NCBI GenBank assembly: GCA_029880855.1
Contig: JAOUNS010000004.1
Location: 1-64,000, forward strand
DNA: 64,000 bases
DNA from: Gammaproteobacteria bacterium
GTDB taxonomy: Bacteria > Pseudomonadota > Gammaproteobacteria > UBA6429 > Thiohalophilaceae
Direction of reading: 5' to 3'
Under the pieces are notes generated by a model, which was not told where the DNA came from, made no database searches, and worked only from the letters and a program-made list of their open reading frames with translations. The position numbers were made by a program, and so were the translations under genes. Of the stretch, positions 42,109 through 50,469 are shown piece after piece. Numbering within the stretch: position 1 is the first letter of the stretch; every line of letters starts with the position of its first letter.

Positions 42109-45036
42109 ATGAGTGCAGCGAGCAAGTATCTCGACAAGAAATTTCTCAAGTCACTGGAGCCGCTAAACCGGCTGACCACCGACAAACTTGACGAAATTAT
42201 CAGCAAGTCGACAGTCGATAACCTGCCGGCCGGTCGTGTTTTGTTCCGTCAGGGGGAACGCGACGGTAATGTGATCTATTTGCTCTCCGGCACCCTCGAA
42301 TTACACCGGGCAGGCACCAGCCGTCCGGAACTGCTCAAGGCCAGAACAGGCGGTATTCAACAGCCGATCATCGATCAACAACCCCGCCCCTGCACTGCCA
42401 AGACCAAGACCGCCACCAGTATTCTGACCATTGACGCCAGTCTGTTGGAAATCCTGCTGGATGAAAATGTTTCCGGTGAATACGAAGTCACCGAAATCGG
42501 TATGGCGGATGATTCCACCGACTGGATGATGCGATTCCTCCAGTCTCGCGCCTTCCTCAGCATGCCCACCGAGAATATCCAGAACCTGTTAATGCGTATG
42601 GAAGAGGTCTCAGTCAAGGCCGGCCAGGTGGTCATCAAACAGGGTGCGGAAGGTGATTATTACTACGTGGTCAATCAGGGTGAGTGCGTTATCACCCGCC
42701 GCCCGGCCCCGGCGGCAGAAGAGATTAAACTGGCCGAATTGGGTATAGGCAGCGGTTTTGGTGAAGAGGCACTGATCACTGATGGCAAGCGCAATGCCAC
42801 CGTCACCATGCTCACCGACGGCGTCCTGATGCGGCTGTCCAAAGCTGATTTTCTCTCTATTCTGGTTGAGCCATTACAGCAAAAGGTCCGGCTGGACGAT
42901 GTTATCCGGAACAAAAAACCGACCGCGACAGTGATTGACCTCCGTTCCAAACAGGAATTTGACCAACAAACCCTGCCCGGTGCGATAAACATTCCCCTGT
43001 CCATGCTGCGACTGAAACTGCCCACACTGGATTTGAATCGGGAATATCTCAGTTACAGCGATAACAGCAAGGACAGCGCAGCGGCTGCATTTTTGCTGAA
43101 TCAAAACGGGGTTGATTGCCGGATTATTGCAGGTTCATTCACCGCGCCGGTCAAGCAGACTACGGCCAAAGCTGAATCCATTCCCCCCCAATCCAAAAAA
43201 CAATCCACTCCCCGACAAAATCCGCCGGCTGCCACCTCCAATGTCGAACGATTGCGGGAAGCCGCCAATAAAATTCACCTCCAGGCGGATCAACTGGTCA
43301 GTAAAACCGACCACCATCATGATAAAAAGTTATCTGACAAGCCGGCAGCATCTGCCGCCCCCGCAACCCCGGTGAAACAACCGGATCCGCTGCAGGCGGC
43401 CCGCCATGAATCAGAAAAAATTCTTGCCGAAGCAAACAGAATTCGACAAGCCGCCTTGCAGGAGGCCAGTCGCCTGCGGCAGGCCATCTCCAGCAATGCC
43501 TCTTCGCTGCAAGCCAAAGAAACGGCGCGCCTGAAACAAAAACTGGACGAGGCCCGCAACAAGGCGGAAAAAGAAATCAAGAACAGTACCCTGCAAGCAG
43601 AGTTACTGCGGAAACAGGCCGAACAGGAACGGGCCCAGATCCTGCAACAGGCCCGCCTCGAAGCGGAACAGCTGCGTGATGAGATCCAGAGTCTGCGGGC
43701 CAAGGCCGATCAGGAACAGCAGGAAATCAAACAACAACTGAAATCAGAAGTCTCGGCCGCCCGGCTCAAGGCGATAGAAGAGGCCCGTCTGCGGGCGGAA
43801 AAAGCGGCCGAAGAAGAAAGCCGGCAACTCATCGAACAGGCCCGCCTGGAGGCCGAAAAAGCGGCTGAGGCGGAAAGCCGCCGGCTCATCGAACAGGCCC
43901 GACAGGAAGCGGAACAACTCAAATCCGAAATTCAGGCCTTGCGCAACAAGGCCGAGCAGGAACAATCCCACATCAAGCTGCAGATCGAGCAGGAGATCAC
44001 CTCGATCAAACAACGTGCCGCCGATGAAGCCCGCCAACGTGCCGAACAGGAAGCGGCGAATGAGAGCAAACAGATCATCGAACACGCCAAACTGGAAGCG
44101 GAGAAACTCAAGGCGGAGATCAAGGCCCTGAAAAACAAGGCGGAACAGGAACAGTTTGAGATCCAGAAAAAGATCGAACAGGAAATAGACGAAATCAGAC
44201 AACGTGCCGCCGATGAAGCACGCCTGCAAGCGGCTAAAGAAGCCGAAGAAATCAAAAAGAATGCACTGGCTGAGGCTCAACAGGTCAAGGAAGCCTTGCA
44301 ACATACGAAGACACTGTTGGAGAAACAGGTTGCCGAGACAAAACCAAAATCCGTTATCTCCCACGAAAACGTCTTTGATCTGGACGACGCGCCTGCAGTA
44401 GTCAGCACGCGCAAGTTTACAGCGGACGAAGAATCAGCCAAACAAATGGCGATTGAGATCAAGAAACGTCTGGCTGAAACCGAACAAAAGCGTCAGGCGG
44501 CTGAAGTCAAACACAAGAAAACCAAATCCACGGTACGCAAACTCAAGGATAAAATTATTCTCGAGAGTGATACCGATATCTTTGTCTTCAAATATCCCAA
44601 GGCGGATGAGAAACCGGCTGAGACAAGGGCACCTGTCGCGAGTCAGGCAGCGGACGTGCAACCGGATAATGCCACATCCGCCACCTCAAATGTTATTAAC
44701 CTGGATCAGGCACAGTCAACTGCAAAACCAGCCGCCGATAATAACCGGCAGTCAAACAAGTTTAATCTGGAATTGAACCCGGTCCATGAAGCCACCCGCT
44801 ATAGTGATGCGAGCGGGAAGAAGAAGGGCCTGTTTGCGGTTGCCGCCGGTGTGATCTTGCTGGTAGCGGCTGCTGCCACCGCCTATAACTACCGCAACCA
44901 GGTCAATTTCACCGAAGTACTGGCCCTGGTCAAAACGACACAACCTGCTGTACCGGACAGTATTGAAGGCGCGGAAGAAAAAGTCCGTGATGAGGCAGAA
45001 GCGGAATTCAAGCGCAAGATCGCCGGCAGGAAATAA
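42109..45036 (+). CDS. Cyclic-nucleotide-binding/rhodanese/coiled-coil membrane protein
   Basis: 975 residues from ATG 42109; a TTG 6 bases upstream is possible. Order: a degenerate cNMP-like domain (about 15-115); a second cNMP-binding domain (about 150-265) with SGFGEEALITDGKRNATVT, retaining the FGE and Arg of the phosphate-binding cassette; a rhodanese domain (about 270-345) in which the usual catalytic Cys in YVVYCD is Ser (YLSYSD, S317); a low-complexity linker; a 340-residue charged coiled coil (about 395-735) with internal repeats; a second variable linker; one membrane helix (about 907-926); and a 49-residue tail. It is probably a cytoplasmic cAMP-responsive scaffold anchored in the inner membrane next to the ExbBD block. 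Confidence 0.82.
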   Translation: MSAASKYLDKKFLKSLEPLNRLTTDKLDEIISKSTVDNLPAGRVLFRQGERDGNVIYLLSGTLELHRAGTSRPELLKARTGGIQQPIIDQQPRPCTAKTKTATSILTIDASLLEILLDENVSGEYEVTEIGMADDSTDWMMRFLQSRAFLSMPTENIQNLLMRMEEVSVKAGQVVIKQGAEGDYYYVVNQGECVITRRPAPAAEEIKLAELGIGSGFGEEALITDGKRNATVTMLTDGVLMRLSKADFLSILVEPLQQKVRLDDVIRNKKPTATVIDLRSKQEFDQQTLPGAINIPLSMLRLKLPTLDLNREYLSYSDNSKDSAAAAFLLNQNGVDCRIIAGSFTAPVKQTTAKAESIPPQSKKQSTPRQNPPAATSNVERLREAANKIHLQADQLVSKTDHHHDKKLSDKPAASAAPATPVKQPDPLQAARHESEKILAEANRIRQAALQEASRLRQAISSNASSLQAKETARLKQKLDEARNKAEKEIKNSTLQAELLRKQAEQERAQILQQARLEAEQLRDEIQSLRAKADQEQQEIKQQLKSEVSAARLKAIEEARLRAEKAAEEESRQLIEQARLEAEKAAEAESRRLIEQARQEAEQLKSEIQALRNKAEQEQSHIKLQIEQEITSIKQRAADEARQRAEQEAANESKQIIEHAKLEAEKLKAEIKALKNKAEQEQFEIQKKIEQEIDEIRQRAADEARLQAAKEAEEIKKNALAEAQQVKEALQHTKTLLEKQVAETKPKSVISHENVFDLDDAPAVVSTRKFTADEESAKQMAIEIKKRLAETEQKRQAAEVKHKKTKSTVRKLKDKIILESDTDIFVFKYPKADEKPAETRAPVASQAADVQPDNATSATSNVINLDQAQSTAKPAADNNRQSNKFNLELNPVHEATRYSDASGKKKGLFAVAAGVILLVAAAATAYNYRNQVNFTEVLALVKTTQPAVPDSIEGAEEKVRDEAEAEFKRKIAGRK

Positions 45037-45041
45037 CGACC

Positions 45042-45455
45042 TTACGGTTTCTTTTTTACATATTTGAAAATCGCGGCCTTGAGCGGCCAGCCCTTTTCAT
45101 TTGTCACCACAACAGTCCATTTGCCCGTCTGCTTCGGTAACAGTTTGTGCTTTGAATAGAAACGGGTTTGCCCCTTATTGATGGTAATGCGCTGTTTCTT
45201 CACCACATCACCTTCATATTCCCAGCGGTGAAAAATGGCCTTGTCCTGAATACCTCTCAATTCAGTAAAGAAATATATCTCGCCGGCATTGTTTTCGAGG
45301 ACCAGCACCTCGTTTTGAGGTTCATTGTTTTTGATTTTGGTGGTGAACTGGGCGCGAACCACCTCACCATTAAAACTGTCTGCCCGTACCATGCCAACCA
45401 CAGACAGACAAATTCCTATAGCAATAACCATCTGCGGTGATATTCGGGACATCAC
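45042..45455 (-). CDS. DUF2914 exported protein
   Basis: 137 residues, with an N-terminal signal peptide (MVIAIGICLSVVGMVRA-DSF). The body matches DUF2914: VVRAQFTTKIKNNEPQNEVL, IYFFTELRGIQDKAIFHRWEYEGDVV, KHKLLPKQTGKWTVVVTNEKGWPLKAAIF. The family is beta-rich and of unknown function and is often at the end of signalling or regulatory proteins. It converges on the preceding large protein with a 5-bp gap. Confidence 0.87.
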   Translation of the reverse strand: MMSRISPQMVIAIGICLSVVGMVRADSFNGEVVRAQFTTKIKNNEPQNEVLVLENNAGEIYFFTELRGIQDKAIFHRWEYEGDVVKKQRITINKGQTRFYSKHKLLPKQTGKWTVVVTNEKGWPLKAAIFKYVKKKP

Positions 45456-45678
45456 ACTGAGCCCTTGTCTAGCAGATTTGGCGATAACAGCATGTCTCTA
45501 CCTGTATTCCTGACTTGAGGTGTTGCGGGATAATCCGGCTTCCCGTTCAGCAGCTAAAGATACTATTAATCACATCAGGAAGAAATAGTCCAGTAACCTG
45601 TTCAAAAATCCCGTCCCGGCCTGATGCAAACTTGCAGCGGATACCTGCCCTGCGAGACAGGCAGGGTTCATACGTCGG

Positions 45679-46281
45679 TCAATTCCCGGCCCGGCTTGCA
45701 GGTGCGTAATGATCCTGGACTTCGGGTTCCTGTTTCAAAAGGGGAACCAGCTTGTTCCATTGCGCCAGCAACTCTTCGGATATTTCACCCTGTTTAAACA
45801 GATGCAGGTTTTGTTTGATTTCGGATACTGTCGTGACATTTTTCGGGCGCCCCTTGGGGAAGTGACTGTCGTCACCAAAAACCACGTAGCCCTTGAGATT
45901 GATACCGGGCGCCAACGTGCGGATAGTGACCATATCAATATCCAGTTGCTGTAAAGGATTGTCAAAGGTAAAACTGCGCCGGGCGATCACCTGAGTCCAC
46001 TGCCGGATACTGTCCGATGCAAAGATCATCCCGCGATAATTCTTCATTTTCAGGATCAATATGCCCTGATAGGTCAGGACCACCCAGTCAATGACGGAGG
46101 TGCCTTCCACCGCATCCGGGATAACAACATTTCGCATGGAGTACTTGCTGATTTTATTAATTAATCGTGCATAATTGTTTTTCGAATAATATTTACGCAG
46201 ATTTCTGATCCCCAGGTACACGGCCACCAATGCCAAAATACCGGCTGTTGCAACACCTGCTATCTGTTGATAATCCCACAT
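45679..46281 (-). CDS. Membrane-anchored NERD-domain protein
   Basis: 200 residues. One N-terminal membrane helix (about 7-25: IAGVATAGILALVAVYLGI) is followed by a NERD (nuclease-related) domain: NVVIPDAVEGTSVIDWVVLTYQGILILKMKNYRGMIF, with the TxxIDxxVLTxxGxxxxxxKxxxG pattern. The typical acidic residue of the ETKNY motif is replaced by Met-Lys (LKMKNY), so nuclease activity is doubtful. It stands alone between DUF2914 and a divergent thioredoxin gene. Confidence 0.85.
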   Translation of the reverse strand: MWDYQQIAGVATAGILALVAVYLGIRNLRKYYSKNNYARLINKISKYSMRNVVIPDAVEGTSVIDWVVLTYQGILILKMKNYRGMIFASDSIRQWTQVIARRSFTFDNPLQQLDIDMVTIRTLAPGINLKGYVVFGDDSHFPKGRPKNVTTVSEIKQNLHLFKQGEISEELLAQWNKLVPLLKQEPEVQDHYAPASRAGN

Positions 46282-46414
46282 AGATAATTACACCCGTTCA
46301 GCTATTTATTCCACATATTTAAAAAGGCTTAATATTATATTGTCCGTTTCCGTATTTACCTTATACTTGAATCTGCACTTTGGTTATTAATTATAGATAG
46401 ACAGTGAAGATTCA

Positions 46415-46930
46415 ATGCGAAAAGTTTGCCAATATTTCTGTTACCTGCTTCCGCTTTTCATGCTAAAGGCCGTACACGCAGCACCGGATAATCTTAAAGT
46501 CGGCCAGACCGCCCCTGACTTTAGAATTTCCAGCCTGCAGCGGGATTACTTCAGTCTGACTGAACTGCGTGCCGAAGGACAGGTACTACTCTATTTCTGG
46601 TCAACGCGTTGCCATGTCTGTGATTCTCTGTTAACAAAAATCAATGCCTTGCAGGTACGCTACCAGAATCGTCAGATGACCGTCGTCGGTGTGAATATTG
46701 GTTACGAATCTCATGCTGAAGTAAGAAAATATTTGAATAATAATAATTTTGGTTTTCTCGTGTTAAATGATGATACACAGAAAAATGAGTTACGTGAAAA
46801 GTACCGGATCCAGGCCACACCGCTCTTTGTACTGGTTTCACGTCGCGGGAAAATCGAATATCTCGGTCACGCGGTGCCCGATCTCGAACAATTTATTCCC
46901 TCTCTCAATCTCGGTGCAGTAAATCCATAA
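46415..46930 (+). CDS. Exported TlpA/peroxiredoxin-like thioredoxin
   Basis: 171 residues. Signal peptide (LLPLFMLKAVHAA-PDN). Thioredoxin fold with APDFRISSLQRDYFSLTEL and active site C66-HV-C69 in YFWSTRCHVCDS, cis-Pro in QATPLFVLV. The CHVC dipeptide is less common than CAPC. It probably acts as a periplasmic thiol oxidoreductase. It is followed after 8 bp by a small uncharacterised gene, which may be in the same transcript. Confidence 0.88.
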   Translation: MRKVCQYFCYLLPLFMLKAVHAAPDNLKVGQTAPDFRISSLQRDYFSLTELRAEGQVLLYFWSTRCHVCDSLLTKINALQVRYQNRQMTVVGVNIGYESHAEVRKYLNNNNFGFLVLNDDTQKNELREKYRIQATPLFVLVSRRGKIEYLGHAVPDLEQFIPSLNLGAVNP

Positions 46931-46938
46931 CAGGCTTT

Positions 46939-47334
46939 ATGAGCGAAACGCCGGACAAATTGCAGCACGCAGAGTTGATCTTGCGCGATTACGGCAAGGT
47001 GCTGTCGACAATTACGGCTATGGGTTATGCGCACCCGGTATCTCTGTTGCCACATACCAAGGATCAGATCAAGGATGCCATCCAGGCCTTGTTGACTGAA
47101 CTGGGTGATGCAGACGGTCGTTTGCGTGACAGTCTGTTTGAAGCCTATGTACTGCTGGCCAAGTTTATTCCGGATGAAGATGTCGCGACGCTGGAAAACG
47201 GTCAGTCGATCATGGCCAAACGGGAAAGCAGTGATACCGACCTGGAAACAGCGGACAGGGCGGCCAAATTGATTAACAGCATTAAGCTTGAAATGGAAGC
47301 GCTGACGGCTGACCTGACTATTTTTCTGAAATAA
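46939..47334 (+). CDS. Small helical protein of unknown function
   Basis: 131 residues, soluble, acidic and almost wholly alpha-helical (LQHAELILRDYGKVLSTITAMG, KDAIQALLTELGDADGRLRDSLFEAYVLLAKFIPDEDVA, TADRAAKLINSIKLEMEALTADLTIFLK). No recognised domain. It is 8 bp after the thioredoxin gene and overlaps the convergent FHA-cyclase gene by 17 bp at its 3' end. Confidence 0.75.
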   Translation: MSETPDKLQHAELILRDYGKVLSTITAMGYAHPVSLLPHTKDQIKDAIQALLTELGDADGRLRDSLFEAYVLLAKFIPDEDVATLENGQSIMAKRESSDTDLETADRAAKLINSIKLEMEALTADLTIFLK

Positions 47335-48271
47335 GCCGCTTCAGTAATTTTTCCGCCCCATCGAATTTCAGTGCCAGAATACCGACCGGGTCACGCTTGC
47401 CTTTCACGGTAATGTGTTGAACCTTGCCGGCCCAGAATTTTTCCGGCAGGTGTTTAAAAGAGTACTCACTGATGACAACATCCCGTTCCAGGGCCTTGGT
47501 GGAACTTTCCATGCGGAAGGCTATGTTCACGGCATCGCCCAGCGCGGTATTATCATGCCCGACCCCGCTCACGGAAGCGGTGCCGGTATTGATGCCGACA
47601 CCAATCCGCAAATTTCCCGGCAACTGATCCCGAAACTGTTCATTCAACTTGCCGGTAAAATTGTTGATTTCAATCGCTGACTTCAGCGCCTTTATAATGG
47701 TGTCCACTTGATCAGCATCTGTCTCCCAGCGGGCAAATACACAGTCACCGATAAACTTGTCCACCAGTCCGTCCGCATCGGTGACAATCTGATTCACCTG
47801 ATGGAACCAGCCGTTCATGATCCGCGTCAGGGTATGGATGGGCACTTGTTCGGACAAAGAGGTAAAGTCGCGCATGTCCGCCACCATGATGGTGATCTGC
47901 TTTAGTACCGGGGCATCCTGGATAATGGTTTCCAGCATGGAGACGCTGTCGATATGATTTTCACCCTTGTTGGTCTGCTTGAAGACAATCTCGAATTTAC
48001 CGATTGAGATCGTGTCACCATTGTTGAGCAACTTGGGAGCCACCACCCGATTCTGATTGACGTAACTGCCATTCGCGCTGCCACTGTCCACCAGATAATA
48101 ATCACCGCCGGCCAGACGTCGGATAACGGCATGGTTACGTGAAACGGTTAATTCCGGCAACACGATGTCGTTGCTCTTGTCGCGCCCGATGGTCAATACC
48201 GCACGACAAACCAGTTCGTGCGGCTTTCCGTCAGTTTTATAGAAAATAGATGCGGGCATAGGTCTGTACAA
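47318..48271 (-). CDS. FHA domain adenylate cyclase (class III)
   Basis: 317 residues; the Met at residue 5 is an alternative start. FHA domain (about 1-100) with all phosphothreonine-binding residues: G29-R30, S45-R46-N47-H48 and N68-G69. Class III cyclase domain (about 125-310): metal-binding D132 and D176, Lys172 (adenine-specifying, VDKFIGD), and the D246, N249, R253 set in LGDAVNIAFRME. The catalytic set looks complete, so it should make cAMP. It is cytoplasmic, likely controlled by binding a phosphoprotein. A Ser/Thr kinase is not in the window. Confidence 0.9.
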   Translation of the reverse strand: MYRPMPASIFYKTDGKPHELVCRAVLTIGRDKSNDIVLPELTVSRNHAVIRRLAGGDYYLVDSGSANGSYVNQNRVVAPKLLNNGDTISIGKFEIVFKQTNKGENHIDSVSMLETIIQDAPVLKQITIMVADMRDFTSLSEQVPIHTLTRIMNGWFHQVNQIVTDADGLVDKFIGDCVFARWETDADQVDTIIKALKSAIEINNFTGKLNEQFRDQLPGNLRIGVGINTGTASVSGVGHDNTALGDAVNIAFRMESSTKALERDVVISEYSFKHLPEKFWAGKVQHITVKGKRDPVGILALKFDGAEKLLKRLISEK

Positions 48272-48332
48272 CCAGTTTCAAAACCGTTTTTTCATGGAGA
48301 GCCTGACAAGACAAAACAGTCCCGGAGTTAAG

Positions 48333-49022
48333 TCAATTTCTGACGACCTGTTTACCGATAGGAAACGGAGTTTGCTCTTCAATCGGGTTATACAGCTGAA
48401 CCTCCTGGGCGGCACGCATACCGGACAGAATATCTTCATAATCCGGATTGTCGACCTCCTTGGGGCTGGCACATAGTTCCCCGGTCTCTCCATAGTTCTT
48501 TTTTATATATTCCTCGATGTCGTCACTGCCTTTATCATTGTCAGCAAAGTCCGACACCAGTTGTGCAATTCGAAACAGCCATGCCTGGGCAAAAATATCA
48601 CCACGTCGTGTTTTTTCCGCCCTGCCTTCAATAGCCAGCGACTGAATAAACTCCCTGCGCGAGTGCTTCAGACGTCGATGCAATACCTTGAAGGTATAAC
48701 TGCATACGAGTGGACTGTGCCCGGCGCCAATAAAGCGGTACTCGCGATGTTGTCCCTCCTTGCGGGAGATAAACAGTTTGCAGGCAAAAGATTTGGCAAC
48801 GATATCGGACAGCGCCAGTGACCAGAACGGCGGCTTGTAGCTGGAGCCGCTGGAGACCGAAGCCTCACTGATACTGCTGCCTGCAACCTGCTCCTCGGTG
48901 ATGTCGTACATCCTCATCAACCCCTGCGCCTGTCGAATAGCGGCGGCAGCCTCATTCGGGTTACAGGACTCCGACAGTCTCAGGCACTTGCAGATTTTTT
49001 CGATAACCTTGCTTTTATCCAT
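48333..49022 (-). CDS. DUF2786 domain protein
   Basis: 229 residues from the ATG at 49022, which has an AGGA ribosome site 7 bases upstream. The N-terminal DUF2786 helix set (KSKVIEKICKCLRLSESCNPNEAAAAIRQAQGLMRMYDITEEQV) is diagnostic. The middle part (SKVFLxxx-like FRFIGAGHSPLVCSYTFKVLHRRLK) and an AWLFRIAQLV segment belong to the associated domain. These proteins are found in phage and bacterial genomes; the function is unknown. No phage genes are nearby. It is cytoplasmic and separate from the FHA-cyclase (61-bp gap, same strand). Confidence 0.85.
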   Translation of the reverse strand: MDKSKVIEKICKCLRLSESCNPNEAAAAIRQAQGLMRMYDITEEQVAGSSISEASVSSGSSYKPPFWSLALSDIVAKSFACKLFISRKEGQHREYRFIGAGHSPLVCSYTFKVLHRRLKHSRREFIQSLAIEGRAEKTRRGDIFAQAWLFRIAQLVSDFADNDKGSDDIEEYIKKNYGETGELCASPKEVDNPDYEDILSGMRAAQEVQLYNPIEEQTPFPIGKQVVRN

Positions 49023-49300
49023 GTCCATATCCTGATCGACAATTGCGCCAATATCAAGCCGCAGAAGTCGGGCGAATACCACAGAATCTACACCAGTATA
49101 GCATTTCCCCGGCGATATCTGCGATTTATGGCCCCGGACCGGCGAATCTGCGGTTTAACACTTCACGCTAGAGGCATAATTGATTAATCTATGCGACCTG
49201 TGGCGGAATTGTAAATCTCCGTAACAGGCCATAAATCACCGGGGAGGCAACCCGGCGCACAGCGACCCGGAGAGAGATTTTGCAGTTGTGGAGACAGCCG

Positions 49301-50362
49301 ATGAACGCCATAGCCGATATTCCCATCATCGATCTTGATGCCATCCGCAGCCGGGCGGATGCCGTTCCCTGTCCGATCCAGGTTTCTGCGTCTGAACGTG
49401 AAGATCTCATTCGGCACATCAAGGCTCTCCTCAAGGCGCAGAACGCGGTTCTTGTCGCACACTATTACACCGATGCAGATTTGCAGATACTGGCGGAAGA
49501 AACCGGCGGCTTTGTCTCGGATTCACTGGACATGGCCCGTTTCGGCTCAGAACACCCCGCCACCACCCTTGTCGTAGCCGGTGTCCGCTTTATGGGTGAG
49601 ACCGCCAAAATTCTCAATCCCGAAAAACGCATCCTGATGCCGACACTGGAAGCGGAATGCTCGCTGGATCTCAGTTGTCCGGCTGACGAATTCATCAGTT
49701 ATTGCGATGCACATCCGGAGCGAACTGTGGTGGTCTACGCCAACACCAGTGCCGCCGTGAAGGCCCGGGCCGATTGGGTGGTCACATCCAGTATTGCCGT
49801 CGATCTGGCCAAACACCTGGCCGCCACGGGTGAAAAAATCCTCTGGGCACCGGATCGCTATCTGGGTGACTATATACAGCGTTTGACCGGCGCCGATATG
49901 CTGCTCTGGCCCGGCTCCTGCGTTGTGCATGAACGTTTCAAGGCCAAAGAACTGGCGATGTTACGCCAACAACACAAAACCGCCATGGTACTGGTGCATC
50001 CGGAATCTCCACCCGAGATCATTGCACAAGCCGATCTGGTGGGTTCAACAACCCAATTGATCAAAGCCGTGCAGGACACCGATGCCCGGGAATTCATTGT
50101 TGCAACTGATATGGGTATCTTCCATAAAATGAAACAGGCGGCCCCGGAGAAGATCCTGCTGGAAGCACCCAATGCCGGTATCGGCGCCACCTGCACCAGT
50201 TGCGCCCATTGTCCCTGGATGGCAATGAATACCCTGCAGAATCTGCTGGAGACGCTGGAAAAAGGCATCAATGAGATCCATGTTGACCCGGAAACAGGTC
50301 GTCAGGCCGCGATCCCGGTGCGGCGTATGCTGGATTTCGCGGCCAAACGCCGCCACACTTAA
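49301..50362 (+). CDS. nadA: Quinolinate synthase NadA
   Basis: 353 residues from ATG 49301 with GGAG 7 bases upstream. NadA condenses iminoaspartate with dihydroxyacetone phosphate to quinolinate in de novo NAD synthesis, with a [4Fe-4S] cluster. Candidate cluster ligands are C120, C207 and C304, at the same spacing as in E. coli NadA (C207 to C304 is 97 residues). C298 and C301 are also present. Active-site signature [29 protein letters not shown]. No nadB or nadC in the window. The 5' leader (49240-49300) has a GC stem; no NAD riboswitch is recognised. Confidence 0.95.
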   Translation: MNAIADIPIIDLDAIRSRADAVPCPIQVSASEREDLIRHIKALLKAQNAVLVAHYYTDADLQILAEETGGFVSDSLDMARFGSEHPATTLVVAGVRFMGETAKILNPEKRILMPTLEAECSLDLSCPADEFISYCDAHPERTVVVYANTSAAVKARADWVVTSSIAVDLAKHLAATGEKILWAPDRYLGDYIQRLTGADMLLWPGSCVVHERFKAKELAMLRQQHKTAMVLVHPESPPEIIAQADLVGSTTQLIKAVQDTDAREFIVATDMGIFHKMKQAAPEKILLEAPNAGIGATCTSCAHCPWMAMNTLQNLLETLEKGINEIHVDPETGRQAAIPVRRMLDFAAKRRHT

Positions 50363-50469
50363 ACACAACAAAGAACAGTTTGTGATCCCGGTTCAGGTAT
50401 AAGAATAAAGTTTTACCCGGAACGGCAGATAATAAAGGCTGTGCCCACATAATAAACAAGTAACCAGGA

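Noticed and set aside
48333-49022. A prophage remnant indicated by the DUF2786 gene
   Set aside because: No integrase, structural or lysis genes are nearby and both neighbours are ordinary chromosomal genes.
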